A DNA stretch of 9,478 nucleotides from Chromatiales bacterium. Its GTDB lineage: Bacteria; Pseudomonadota; Gammaproteobacteria; CAMYNG01. A program made the position numbers and the translations under genes. Positions 1 to 6,824 of this stretch are shown here, piece by piece; within the stretch, counting starts at the first letter, position 1; each line of letters begins with the position of its first letter. The DNA lies in the NCBI GenBank assembly GCA_026990045.1, contig JALSIK010000387.1, forward strand, positions 1-9,478, in the 5' to 3' direction. Below the pieces are notes generated by a model. That model ran no database searches, was not told where the DNA came from, and worked only from the letters and a program-made list of their open reading frames with translations.

Positions 1-155
1 GCGGTATCTACTATGGTGGCCAGGTGGCCGCCCCGGTCTTCTCCCGGGTGATGGCCGGCGCCCTGCGCCTGCTGGGTGTGGCCCCCGACGCGGCGCCGGC
101 CCATCCCGTGCGCCTGGCCGCCCTCGGCCGGCCCGACACGGAGGCCACGCCATGA
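1..155 (+). CDS. ftsI: FtsI (PBP3) septal peptidoglycan transpeptidase, C-terminal end only
   Basis: This is the last 50 codons of a gene that begins before the window; the reading phase starts at base 3 and the stop is TGA at 153-155. The visible protein starts GIYYGGQVAAPVFSRVMAG and ends in a short Pro/Ala-rich tail. The YYGG-x-V-x-APVF-x-x-(I/V)M-x-G stretch is typical of the end of the penicillin-binding transpeptidase domain of FtsI-class proteins, and the following LRLLGVAPD matches the LRTMNIEPD region of E. coli FtsI. The family cross-links septal peptidoglycan in the periplasm as partner of FtsW, which is also encoded in this window. The catalytic Ser, SxN and KTG motifs lie upstream and cannot be checked. 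The stop overlaps the murE start by 4 bp (ATGA). The assignment rests on this tail plus position directly before murE; another class B PBP is possible but unlikely. Confidence 0.9.
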   Translation, partial: GIYYGGQVAAPVFSRVMAGALRLLGVAPDAAPAHPVRLAALGRPDTEATP

Positions 156-1672
156 TGGCCGGCATCCATACCCGTTACCGTTTCAGTCTCGGCGCCCTGC
201 TGCAGGATCTGCTGCCGGTGCCCGAGGCGGCCGATCGGCCCGTCACCGGCCTGTGCGCCGACAGTCGCGAGGTCCAGCCGGGGGATCTGTTCATCGCCCG
301 TCGCGGCCTGCGGGTGGACGGGGCCGACTTCATCGACAAGGCCCTCGAGCGCGGCGCGGTGGCCGCCCTGTGGGAGCCGCAGCCGGGCGTGGCAGCGGTG
401 CCGGTGGCCTGGCGGCATCCGGCCAGCGGCACGCCCGTGCCGGTGCTGGCCATGCCCGATCTGGCCGACAGGCTCGGCGAGATCGCCGACCGCTTCTACG
501 CCAACCCCTCCCGCGCCCTCACCATCACCGGGATCACCGGCACCAATGGCAAGACCTCGGTGAGCCATTTCCTGGCCCACGCCCTCTCGGGCGAGACGCC
601 CTGGGGCGTGATCGGCACCCTCGGCACGGGCCTGGCGGGCGAGCTGACGCCGGCCACCCACACCACGCCCGACGTGATCCGCCTGCATCGCGCCCTGGCC
701 GAGCTGCGCGAGTCGGGCGCGGCCGGGGTGGCCATGGAGGTCAGCTCCCACGCCCTGGATCAGCACCGGGTGGACCGGGTGCGTTTCGATTTTGCCGTGT
801 TCACCAACCTCAGCCGCGACCATCTCGACTACCACGGCGACATGGCCAGCTATGCCGCGGCCAAACGCCGCCTGTTCCACTGGCCGGAACTGCGTGGCGC
901 CGTGATCAATGTGGACGATTCGGCCGGGCGCGAGATCGCCACGGCCCTGCCGCCGGCGCTGCCGGTCCTGCGCTACGGCCTCGATCCCGCCCGCGCGCCG
1001 GATCTGCTCGCCCGCCACGTGACGCTCACCCCCCAGGGCCTGCAGGCCGAGGTGGTCACCCCGGCGGGGGAGGGGCTCCTGACGGCGCCCCTGCTCGGCC
1101 GTTTCAACGTGGCCAACCTGCTGGCGACCCTCGGCGTGCTGCTGATGCACGAACTGCCCCTGGAAACCGCCCTGGCGCGCCTGGCCACGGTGCCGTCGGT
1201 GCCGGGGCGCATGGAGCGCTTCGGCGGAGCAGGCCGGCCGCAGGTGGTGGTGGATTACGCCCATACCCCCGATGCGCTTGCCCAGGTGCTCACGGCCCTG
1301 CGGGAGCACCGGCCGGCGCGTCTGGTCTGCGTGTTCGGCTGCGGTGGCGATCGGGACCGGGGCAAGCGCCCGCTCATGGGCGAGGTGGCCGAGCGCCTGG
1401 CCGATCGGGTGATCGTCACCGACGACAATCCGCGCAGCGAGGATCCGGCCCGCATCCGGGCCGAGATCCTGGCCGGCATGGCCCGCCCCGAGGAAGTGGC
1501 CACCATCGGCGACCGGCGGGCGGCCATCCAGCGCGCGGTGGCCGAAGCCGGGGCCGGCGACATCGTGCTGGTGGCCGGCAAGGGCCACGAGAACTGGCAG
1601 ATCCTGGCCGCGGGCCGGATCCCCTTCAGTGACGCGGACGAGGTGCGGGCCGCGCTGGAGTCCTGGCGATGA
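152..1672 (+). CDS. murE: UDP-MurNAc-L-Ala-D-Glu:meso-diaminopimelate ligase MurE
   Basis: A cytoplasmic ATP-dependent ligase of 506 aa (E. coli MurE is about 495) that adds the third residue of the stem peptide. The N-terminal substrate domain contains CADSREVQPGDLFIARRG. The ATP-binding loop GTNGKTS is at residues 130-136. LSRDHLDYHGD is followed by AAAKRRLF, whose Lys238 matches the lysine that is carbamylated in this family. The C-terminal domain carries GCGGDRDRGKRP and the DNPR motif at 425-428. DNPR is the established signature of MurE enzymes that select meso-diaminopimelate rather than L-lysine, so the wall is predicted to be of the Gram-negative DAP type. The start is the first of two consecutive ATGs, at 152, with GGAGG at 140-144 (7 bp spacing); the second ATG at 155 is in frame and cannot be excluded. 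It overlaps ftsI and murF by 4 bp each, suggesting coupled translation. Confidence 0.97.
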   Translation: MMAGIHTRYRFSLGALLQDLLPVPEAADRPVTGLCADSREVQPGDLFIARRGLRVDGADFIDKALERGAVAALWEPQPGVAAVPVAWRHPASGTPVPVLAMPDLADRLGEIADRFYANPSRALTITGITGTNGKTSVSHFLAHALSGETPWGVIGTLGTGLAGELTPATHTTPDVIRLHRALAELRESGAAGVAMEVSSHALDQHRVDRVRFDFAVFTNLSRDHLDYHGDMASYAAAKRRLFHWPELRGAVINVDDSAGREIATALPPALPVLRYGLDPARAPDLLARHVTLTPQGLQAEVVTPAGEGLLTAPLLGRFNVANLLATLGVLLMHELPLETALARLATVPSVPGRMERFGGAGRPQVVVDYAHTPDALAQVLTALREHRPARLVCVFGCGGDRDRGKRPLMGEVAERLADRVIVTDDNPRSEDPARIRAEILAGMARPEEVATIGDRRAAIQRAVAEAGAGDIVLVAGKGHENWQILAAGRIPFSDADEVRAALESWR

Positions 1673-3039
1673 ACACGGTGTCGAATTCCGGCAAGCCATG
1701 CGGCTTCGCCCTGACCCTGGCCGAGGCGACCGCGGCCCTTGGTGCCCGGCGCGAGGGTGCCGACGTGCTGCTGCGCGGCGTGTGCACCGACACTCGCCGC
1801 CTGCAGCCGGGCCAGCTCTTCGTGGCCCTGCAGGGGCCCAACTTCGACGGCCACGACTTCGTGCCCGCCGCCCTCGAGGCGGGGGCCGCCGCCTGCCTGG
1901 TGAACCGGCCGGTGGCCAGCCCGGCCATCGTGGTGGGAGACACCCGCCGCGCCCTGGGCGAGCTGGCCCGGGCCTGGCGCCAGCGCTTCTCCCTGCCGCT
2001 GGTCGCCGTCACCGGCAGCAACGGCAAGACCACCGTCAAGGAGATGCTGGCGGCGATCCTCGCCAGCGGTGGCCCGACCCTGGCCACCCGCGGCAACCTG
2101 AACAACGACATCGGCGTGCCCCTGACCCTGTTCGAGCTGGACGGGGCCCACCGCGCAGCCGTGGTGGAGATGGGCGCCAACCATCCGGGCGAGATCGCCT
2201 GGCTGGTCTCCCTGGCCCGGCCCGGCGTGGCCCTGGTGACCAACGCCGGGCCGGCCCACCTGGAAGGCTTCGGCAGCCTCGAGGGCGTGGCCCGCGCCAA
2301 GGGCGAGATCTTCGCCGGCCTGCCGGCGGACGCTACCGCCGTCATCAACGCCGACGACACCTACGCGCCGCTGTGGCGGGAACTGGCCGCCGGGCGCCGG
2401 ATCGTCAGCTTCGGTCTGCGCCAGCCGGCCGACGTGAGCGCCGAGTGGCAGGCCACCGGCCGCGGCAGCCGGCTGCGGGTGCACACCCCCGCAGGCGACT
2501 TCGAGACCGATCTCCCCCTGCCCGGCGAGCACAACGTGATGAACGCCCTGGCTGCCACTGCCGCCGCCCTGGCCGCCGGCGTCTCCCCGCAGAACGTGGC
2601 CCGGGGGCTGGCCGGGGTGCGCGCCGCGCCGGGGCGGCTGCAGATCCGCTCCGGCCCGGCGGGCAGCACCCTGATCGACGACACCTACAACGCCAACCCC
2701 GCCTCCCTCGCGGCGGCCCTGCGGGTGCTGCAGGATTTCCCGGGCCGGCATCTGCTGGCCCTGGGCGACATGGGCGAGCTGGGACCGGAGGCCGAGGCCC
2801 TGCACGCCGAGGCCGGCCGCCTGGCCCGCGAGGCCGGCGTCGCCCGGCTGGTGGCGGTGGGCCCCATGGCCGCGGCGGCCGCCGCGGCCTTCGGTCCGGG
2901 AGCGGAACGCTGTGCCGATCGGGCCCAGGCCGTGGCGCTGCTGCGCGAGGAACTGGGCCGCGACGACGTGCTGCTGGTCAAGGGCTCGCGGGCCAGCCGC
3001 ATGGACGAAGTGATCAGCGCGCTGGACGGGGAGGCCTGA
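1669..3039 (+). CDS. murF: UDP-MurNAc-tripeptide:D-alanyl-D-alanine ligase MurF
   Basis: A cytoplasmic ligase of 456 aa (E. coli about 452) that adds the D-Ala-D-Ala dipeptide, the last cytoplasmic step before lipid attachment. The N-terminal domain has GVCTDTRRLQPGQLFVAL, related to the same region of MurE. The ATP-binding loop GSNGKTT is at residues 116-122, followed by VKEM as usual for MurF. Further family marks are GNLNNDIGVPLTLF, VVEMGANHPGEI, GPAHLEGFGSLEGVARAKGEI (Lys211 in the conserved lysine position) and DDTYNANP at 337-344. The start at 1669 overlaps the murE stop by 4 bp (ATGA) and has GGAG at 1657-1660, 8 bp upstream. A run of seven alanines at residues 401-407 is encoded by a perfect 22-bp palindrome (see separate entry). 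mraY follows after 4 bp. Confidence 0.97.
   Translation: MNTVSNSGKPCGFALTLAEATAALGARREGADVLLRGVCTDTRRLQPGQLFVALQGPNFDGHDFVPAALEAGAAACLVNRPVASPAIVVGDTRRALGELARAWRQRFSLPLVAVTGSNGKTTVKEMLAAILASGGPTLATRGNLNNDIGVPLTLFELDGAHRAAVVEMGANHPGEIAWLVSLARPGVALVTNAGPAHLEGFGSLEGVARAKGEIFAGLPADATAVINADDTYAPLWRELAAGRRIVSFGLRQPADVSAEWQATGRGSRLRVHTPAGDFETDLPLPGEHNVMNALAATAAALAAGVSPQNVARGLAGVRAAPGRLQIRSGPAGSTLIDDTYNANPASLAAALRVLQDFPGRHLLALGDMGELGPEAEALHAEAGRLAREAGVARLVAVGPMAAAAAAAFGPGAERCADRAQAVALLREELGRDDVLLVKGSRASRMDEVISALDGEA
2868..2889. repeat. Perfect 22-bp GC palindrome inside murF
   Basis: The 11-base half-site GGCCGCGGCGG at 2868-2878 is followed directly by its exact reverse complement at 2879-2889. The sequence consists only of G and C. 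It encodes a seven-alanine run at MurF residues 401-407 (codons GCC and GCG), between VAVGPM and FGPG. It probably results from an alanine stretch in a very GC-rich genome rather than from a protein-binding site, but it could form a stem in DNA or mRNA. Confidence 0.6.
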
Positions 3040-3043
3040 ACCG

Positions 3044-4126
3044 ATGCTCTACCATCTCGCCCAGCTCCTGCAGGACTTCTACAGCGGCTTCAACGTCTTC
3101 AACTACCTGACGTTCCGGGCCATTCTTGGCGTGCTCACCGCCCTGCTCATCTCCCTGCTCATCGGCCCGCGGATGATCCGCAAGCTGACCCAGTACAACA
3201 TCGGCCAGACCGTGCGCGACGACGGCCCCGAGACCCACTTCAGCAAGGCCGGCACGCCAACCATGGGCGGGGCCCTGATTCTGGTGGCCATCGGGGTCTC
3301 CACCCTGCTGTGGTCGGATCTCACCAACCGCTATACCTGGGTGGTGCTGGCGGTGACCTTCGCCTTCGGCGTGATCGGCTGGATCGACGACTACAGGAAA
3401 CTGGTCAAGCGCGATCCGAAGGGGCTCATCGCCCGTTACAAGTACGCCGCCCAGTCGTGCGTGGCCCTGGTGGTGGCCGTCTACCTGTATGTCTCCGCTT
3501 CGCCGGTGGAGACCCAGCTCATCGTGCCGGTATTCAAGAACCTGGTGTTCCAGCTTGGCCCGGTCGCCTTCGTGCTGCTGACCTACTTCGTGATCGTCGG
3601 GGCCTCCAACGCGGTCAATCTCACCGACGGCCTGGACGGTCTGGCCATCCTGCCCACGGTGATGGTGGGCGGCGCACTGGGCGTGTTCGCCTACCTGTCG
3701 GGCCACTCGGTGTTCGCCGACTATCTGGCCATTCCCTACATTCCCGGTGTGGGCGAGCTGGTGATCTTCTGCGGCGCGCTGGTTGGCGCCGGCCTCGGTT
3801 TCCTGTGGTTCAACACCTACCCGGCCCAGGTGTTCATGGGCGACGTGGGCGCGCTGGCGCTGGGCGCGGCGCTCGGCACCGTGGCGGTGCTGGTACGCCA
3901 GGAACTGGTGTTGTTCATCATGGGCGGGGTGTTCGTGATGGAGACCGTCTCGGTGATCCTGCAGGTGGGCTCCTACAAGCTCACCGGCAAGCGGATCTTC
4001 CGCATGGCGCCCCTGCATCACCATTTCGAACTCAAGGGCTGGCCCGAACCCCGGGTCATCGTGCGCTTCTGGATCATTACCGTGATCCTGGTGCTGGTGG
4101 GGCTGGCCACGTTGAAGGTGCGCTGA
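3044..4126 (+). CDS. mraY: Phospho-N-acetylmuramoyl-pentapeptide transferase MraY
   Basis: An integral membrane enzyme that transfers phospho-MurNAc-pentapeptide from the UMP carrier to undecaprenyl phosphate, giving lipid I. At 360 aa it is the same length as E. coli MraY. The protein is hydrophobic and fits the family's ten-helix topology. Conserved cytoplasmic motifs appear in order: DDGPETHFSKAGTPTMGG; DDYRKLVKRDPKGLIARYKY with Asp115 and Asp116; NLTDGLDGLAILPT; FNTYPAQVFMGD with Asp267; and MAPLHHHFELKGW with the His triad at 325-327. The three Asp positions have the same numbers as the Mg2+/substrate residues of the E. coli enzyme. The start ATG follows the murF stop after 4 bp, with GGGGAGG at 3028-3034 inside the end of murF (9 bp spacing). 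Unlike every other gene here it is not followed closely by the next gene: the murD coding region begins about 130 bp later. Confidence 0.98.
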   Translation: MLYHLAQLLQDFYSGFNVFNYLTFRAILGVLTALLISLLIGPRMIRKLTQYNIGQTVRDDGPETHFSKAGTPTMGGALILVAIGVSTLLWSDLTNRYTWVVLAVTFAFGVIGWIDDYRKLVKRDPKGLIARYKYAAQSCVALVVAVYLYVSASPVETQLIVPVFKNLVFQLGPVAFVLLTYFVIVGASNAVNLTDGLDGLAILPTVMVGGALGVFAYLSGHSVFADYLAIPYIPGVGELVIFCGALVGAGLGFLWFNTYPAQVFMGDVGALALGAALGTVAVLVRQELVLFIMGGVFVMETVSVILQVGSYKLTGKRIFRMAPLHHHFELKGWPEPRVIVRFWIITVILVLVGLATLKVR

Positions 4127-4136
4127 AGTCATGTTG

Positions 4137-4232
4137 CGATTTTCCGGTCATTCGCTCAATGCGCGCACGGAGTTCTCCGACCTCGAGGGCGGATCAGATG
4201 GATGTTCTCTGCCCGAGGTCGGCCGGAAATCG
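4137..4232. repeat. Interrupted inverted repeat upstream of murD
   Basis: The right arm is continuous: GCCCGAGGTCGG (4211-4222) then CCGGAAATCG (4223-4232). Its reverse complement occurs on the left in two blocks: CGATTTTCCGG (4137-4147, one extra T) and CCGACCTCGAGGGC (4177-4190, with an extra AG). The two blocks are separated by 29 bp (4148-4176) that have no counterpart on the right. The core is a perfect 9-bp stem, 4177-4185 with 4214-4222, extended by 3 bp across the AG bulge, around a 20-base loop (4191-4210). The layout looks like an originally symmetric repeat that gained or lost about 29 bp in one arm. The loop contains an in-frame ATG (4198) and the left arm contains its possible Shine-Dalgarno sequence GAGGG (4185-4189). 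Confidence 0.5.
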
Positions 4233-4245
4233 GCGAGAGATGTTT

Positions 4246-4249
4246 AGGG
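4246..4249 (+). promoter_or_regulatory. Candidate Shine-Dalgarno site for murD
   Basis: AGGG at 4246-4249 lies 8 bp before the GTG at 4258, normal spacing, but only 2 bp before the ATG at 4252, which is too close. This favours GTG 4258 as the murD start. A competing site is GAGGG at 4185-4189, 8 bp before ATG 4198 in the same frame. That would give a protein 20 residues longer, but it lies in the stem of the inverted repeat. Confidence 0.35.
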
Positions 4250-4257
4250 CGATGCAT

Positions 4258-5634
4258 GTGACGAGCCGCAAATCACAGTCTGCGCATGATGGTTCTTGGC
4301 AAGGCCGCCGGGTACTGGTGGTGGGCCTCGGGGCCAGCGGCCTGTCGGCGGCCCGCTACCTGGCCGCCCGCGGCGCCGAGGTGGCGGTCACCGATACCCG
4401 TGCCAACCCGCCGGGCCTCGCCGCCCTGCGCGCCGAGCTGCCGCAGGTGCCGGTGGCGGCCGGCGGCTTCGACGCCGAGGCCTTCGCCCGGGCCGAGACC
4501 CTGGTGGTCAGCCCCGGGGTCAGCGTGCAGGCGCCGCTGATCGCCGAGGCCCGGGCCCGCGGCGCCGAGGTGCTCGGCGACATCGAGCTGTTCGCCCGCG
4601 TGAACACCGCCCCGGTGGTGGCCATCACCGGCTCCAACGGCAAGTCCACCGTCACCACCCTGGTGGCGCGCATGGCCGAGGCCTCCGGGCTGATCACCGG
4701 ACTCGGCGGCAACATCGGCACGCCGGCCCTGGAACTGCTGGAAGGCGAGCCGAAGGAGCTGCAGGTGCTGGAGCTGTCCAGCTTCCAGCTCGAGACCACC
4801 GACAGCCTGCGCCCGGTGGCCGCCGCGCTGCTCAATCTCAGCGCCGATCACCTGGATCGCTATGCCGGCTTGGCCGACTACACCGCCGCCAAGACCCGGA
4901 TCTACCACGGCGCCGAGACCCTGGTGGTCAACCGCGACGATCCCCGCGTGATGGCCACCCTCGAGGCGGTGACCCACGGCCAGGCGGTGATCACCTTCGG
5001 CCTCGGCGCACCGGAGAACAACGACTTCGGGCTGCGCGAGGTGGACGGCGAGACCTGGCTGTGCCGGGGCAGGGAGAACCTGCTGCCCGCCGCGGCGCTC
5101 AAGCTGGCCGGCCGCCACAACCTGGCCAACGCCCTGGCGGCGCTGGCCCTGGGCCACGCCGCCGGTCTCAAGCTGCCGGCCATGCTGGCGGCGCTGCGCG
5201 AGTTTCCGGGCCTGCCCCATCGCACCCAGTGGGTGGCCGAGCGGGACGGGGTCACCTTCGTCAACGATTCCAAGGCCACCAACGTGGGCGCCGCGCTGGC
5301 GGCCATCGAGGGCCTGGCCGCGCAGCGCCTCGTGCTCATCGCCGGCGGGCAGGGCAAGGGCCAGGACTTCATGCCCCTGCGCGAGGCGGTGGCCCGGCGC
5401 TGCCGCGCCGTGCTGCTGATCGGCGAAGACGCCCCGAAGCTGGCCGCGGCGCTCGAAGGCAGCGTGCCGCTCGAGACCCTGCCGGATCTCGCGGCGGCAG
5501 TGCGCCGCGCCGCCGAACTGGCCGAGGCCGGCGATGCGGTGCTGCTCTCGCCGGCCTGCGCCAGCTTCGACCAGTTCAGCGGTTTCGCCGAGCGGGGCGA
5601 GCGCTTCGCCGCCGCGGTGGAGGGCCTGTCATGA
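4258..5634 (+). CDS. murD: UDP-MurNAc-L-Ala:D-glutamate ligase MurD
   Basis: A cytoplasmic ligase adding D-Glu to UDP-MurNAc-L-Ala. With the GTG start chosen here it has 458 aa (E. coli 438). The N-terminal Rossmann-like domain begins GRRVLVVGLGASGLSAARYL (GLGASG at residues 23-28). The ATP-binding loop GSNGKST is at 125-131, followed by GGNIGTPAL, LELSSFQLETT and SADHLDRY; Lys212 in TAAKTRIY is in the carbamylated-lysine position. The C-terminal domain has NDSKATN (336-342), GGQGKGQDF and LLSPACASFDQF, matching E. coli closely. The start is uncertain. In-frame candidates are ATG 4198 (478 aa), ATG 4240 (464 aa), ATG 4252 (460 aa) and GTG 4258. The last has the best-spaced ribosome site and the shortest extension beyond the family N-terminus. 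The first dozen or so codons have a low-GC third position unlike the rest of the gene. The stop overlaps ftsW by 4 bp. Confidence 0.95.
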   Translation: MTSRKSQSAHDGSWQGRRVLVVGLGASGLSAARYLAARGAEVAVTDTRANPPGLAALRAELPQVPVAAGGFDAEAFARAETLVVSPGVSVQAPLIAEARARGAEVLGDIELFARVNTAPVVAITGSNGKSTVTTLVARMAEASGLITGLGGNIGTPALELLEGEPKELQVLELSSFQLETTDSLRPVAAALLNLSADHLDRYAGLADYTAAKTRIYHGAETLVVNRDDPRVMATLEAVTHGQAVITFGLGAPENNDFGLREVDGETWLCRGRENLLPAAALKLAGRHNLANALAALALGHAAGLKLPAMLAALREFPGLPHRTQWVAERDGVTFVNDSKATNVGAALAAIEGLAAQRLVLIAGGQGKGQDFMPLREAVARRCRAVLLIGEDAPKLAAALEGSVPLETLPDLAAAVRRAAELAEAGDAVLLSPACASFDQFSGFAERGERFAAAVEGLS

Positions 5635-6824
5635 ACGCCCAGGCCGTCCCCGCCGCCGTCTCCCGCAGCCGGCGCAAGAGCGCCGCCGAGCGTCGCCGCC
5701 CGGCCGCCGGGCCCGATCGGGCCCTGCTGCTGGCGGTGCTGGTGCTGGTGGGGCTGGGCCTGGTGATGGTCGCCTCGGCCTCCACCGCCATCGCCGAACG
5801 CCATGCCGGCGATCCCTTCTTCTATCTGTGGCGCCAGCTCGCCTTCGCCGGCCTGGGGGCTCTGCTGGCGGTCGGCGTGTGGCACCTGCCGCTGCGCCTC
5901 TGGCAGCAGGCCGGCCCCTGGCTGATGCCGCTGGGCGTGTTCCTGCTGCTGCTGGTGTTCGTGCCGGGCCTCGGCCGGGAGGTCAACGGCAGCCAGCGCT
6001 GGGTGCATCTGGGGCCGGTCAACCTCCAGGTCTCCGAATTCGTCAAGCTGTTCGTGATCCTCTACCTGGCCGGCTATCTGGTGCGCCACCAGGCGGCGGT
6101 GCGCACCAGTCTGGGGGGCTTCCTGCGTCCCCTGGCCCTGCTGCTGATCTTCGCCATGCTCCTGCTCCTGCAGCCCGACTACGGCGCCGCCGCGGTGATG
6201 CTGATGACCGCCATGGGCATGATGTGGCTGGGTGGCGCGCGGCTCTTCCAGTTCCTGCTGCTTTTGGCCGGCCTGGCCGGCTCCCTGGCCCTGCTGGCCT
6301 GGGTCTCGCCCTACCGCATGGAACGGCTCACCGCCTTCCTCAATCCCTGGGCCGATCCCTTCGACAGCGGCTTCCAGCTCACCCAGGCACTGATCGCCTT
6401 CGGCCGCGGCGAGTGGTTCGGCGTCGGCCTCGGCGCCTCGGTGCAGAAACTCTTCTACCTGCCGGAGGCCCACACCGACTTCCTGTTCGCGGTGCTGGCC
6501 GAGGAACTGGGGCTGGTGGCGGTGCTGGCGGTGATCGGCCTGTTCGGCTTCATCGTGCTGCGGGCCATGGCCATCGGCCGGCGCGCCGAGGAGCGGGATT
6601 TGCCCTTCCAGGCCTTCGTCGCCTACGGCATCGGGATCTGGATCGGCCTGCAGGCCTTCATCAACCTGGGCGTGAACATGGGCGTGCTGCCCACCAAGGG
6701 GCTGACCCTGCCGCTGATGAGCTATGGCGGCAGCTCCCTGGTGGTGATGGGCATCGCCGTGGCCCTGCTGCTGCGGGTGGATCGGGAAACCCGCCAGGCG
6801 GGGCAGGGGGCGCGGCCATGGTAG
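5631..6824 (+). CDS. ftsW: Septal peptidoglycan glycosyltransferase FtsW (SEDS family)
   Basis: A polytopic inner-membrane protein of 397 aa (E. coli 414). SEDS proteins polymerise lipid II into glycan strands, and FtsW works with the transpeptidase FtsI at the septum. A basic N-terminal tail of about 25 residues, rich in Arg and Lys, precedes the first membrane helix (LLLAVLVLVGLGLVMVASAS). Family motifs follow in order: NGSQRWVHLGPVNLQVSEFVK (SEF at 135-137), LLQPDYGAA, NPWADPFDSGFQLTQALIAFGRG, LPEAHTDFLFAVLAEELG, and LPTKGLTLPLMSYGGSS (LPTKG at 353-357). Asp283 in EAHTDF corresponds to the Asp297 proposed as catalytic in E. coli FtsW. The FtsI partner, the EAHTDF motif and the cluster position support FtsW over its paralogue RodA. 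The ATG at 5631 overlaps the murD stop (ATGA), with GGAGGG at 5619-5624, 6 bp upstream. The end overlaps murG by 7 bp. Confidence 0.97.
   Translation: MNAQAVPAAVSRSRRKSAAERRRPAAGPDRALLLAVLVLVGLGLVMVASASTAIAERHAGDPFFYLWRQLAFAGLGALLAVGVWHLPLRLWQQAGPWLMPLGVFLLLLVFVPGLGREVNGSQRWVHLGPVNLQVSEFVKLFVILYLAGYLVRHQAAVRTSLGGFLRPLALLLIFAMLLLLQPDYGAAAVMLMTAMGMMWLGGARLFQFLLLLAGLAGSLALLAWVSPYRMERLTAFLNPWADPFDSGFQLTQALIAFGRGEWFGVGLGASVQKLFYLPEAHTDFLFAVLAEELGLVAVLAVIGLFGFIVLRAMAIGRRAEERDLPFQAFVAYGIGIWIGLQAFINLGVNMGVLPTKGLTLPLMSYGGSSLVVMGIAVALLLRVDRETRQAGQGARPW

Larger units (their letters stand above)
4127..4257. other. Low-GC mraY-murD gap, possible small inserted element
   Basis: This is the only intergenic stretch of any size in the window; all other junctions overlap or are 4 bp apart. 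By eye its GC content is about 58 percent, against roughly 70 percent or more in the genes. It contains an interrupted inverted repeat (4137-4232) and the short palindrome TGCGCGCA at 4160-4167. A 38-codon reading frame (ATG 4131 to TAG 4245-4247) spans most of it, but has no recognisable similarity and no clear ribosome binding site. I see no convincing -35/-10 promoter, no T-run after a stem that would make an intrinsic terminator, and no tRNA. The atypical composition continues to about 4300, inside the murD reading frame. It could be a dispersed palindromic repeat or MITE-like relic, or a local regulatory leader; the sequence alone does not decide. Confidence 0.55.

Noticed and set aside
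1255..2805. Long minus-strand open frame (516 codons) across murE/murF; similar ones at 11-1699, 4902-6473, 6722-7894 and 7548-9029
   Set aside because: These lie wholly opposite well-conserved genes. Their translations are low-complexity Gly/Arg/His/Gln/Ala-rich with no domain, as expected when G/C third positions remove stop codons from the complementary strand.
4134..4163. Possible sigma70-type promoter (TTGCGA as -35) before murD
   Set aside because: At 17-18 bp spacing the -10 position reads CAATGC or AATGCG, not close to TATAAT, so there is no support beyond low GC.
3310..4197. Upstream extension of the murD frame through mraY
   Set aside because: The frame is open by chance inside mraY. 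Its translation is Arg/Gly-rich and unlike MurD, whose homology begins only at about 4303.
4211..4250. Possible intrinsic terminator in the mraY-murD gap
   Set aside because: The right arm is followed by mixed sequence with no run of T, and termination here would cut off essential downstream genes unless another promoter existed.
4286..4540. Alternative reading frame starting at the tandem ATGs 4286/4289
   Set aside because: It is out of frame with the conserved MurD sequence and gives a Trp/Arg/Pro-rich product typical of a shadow frame.
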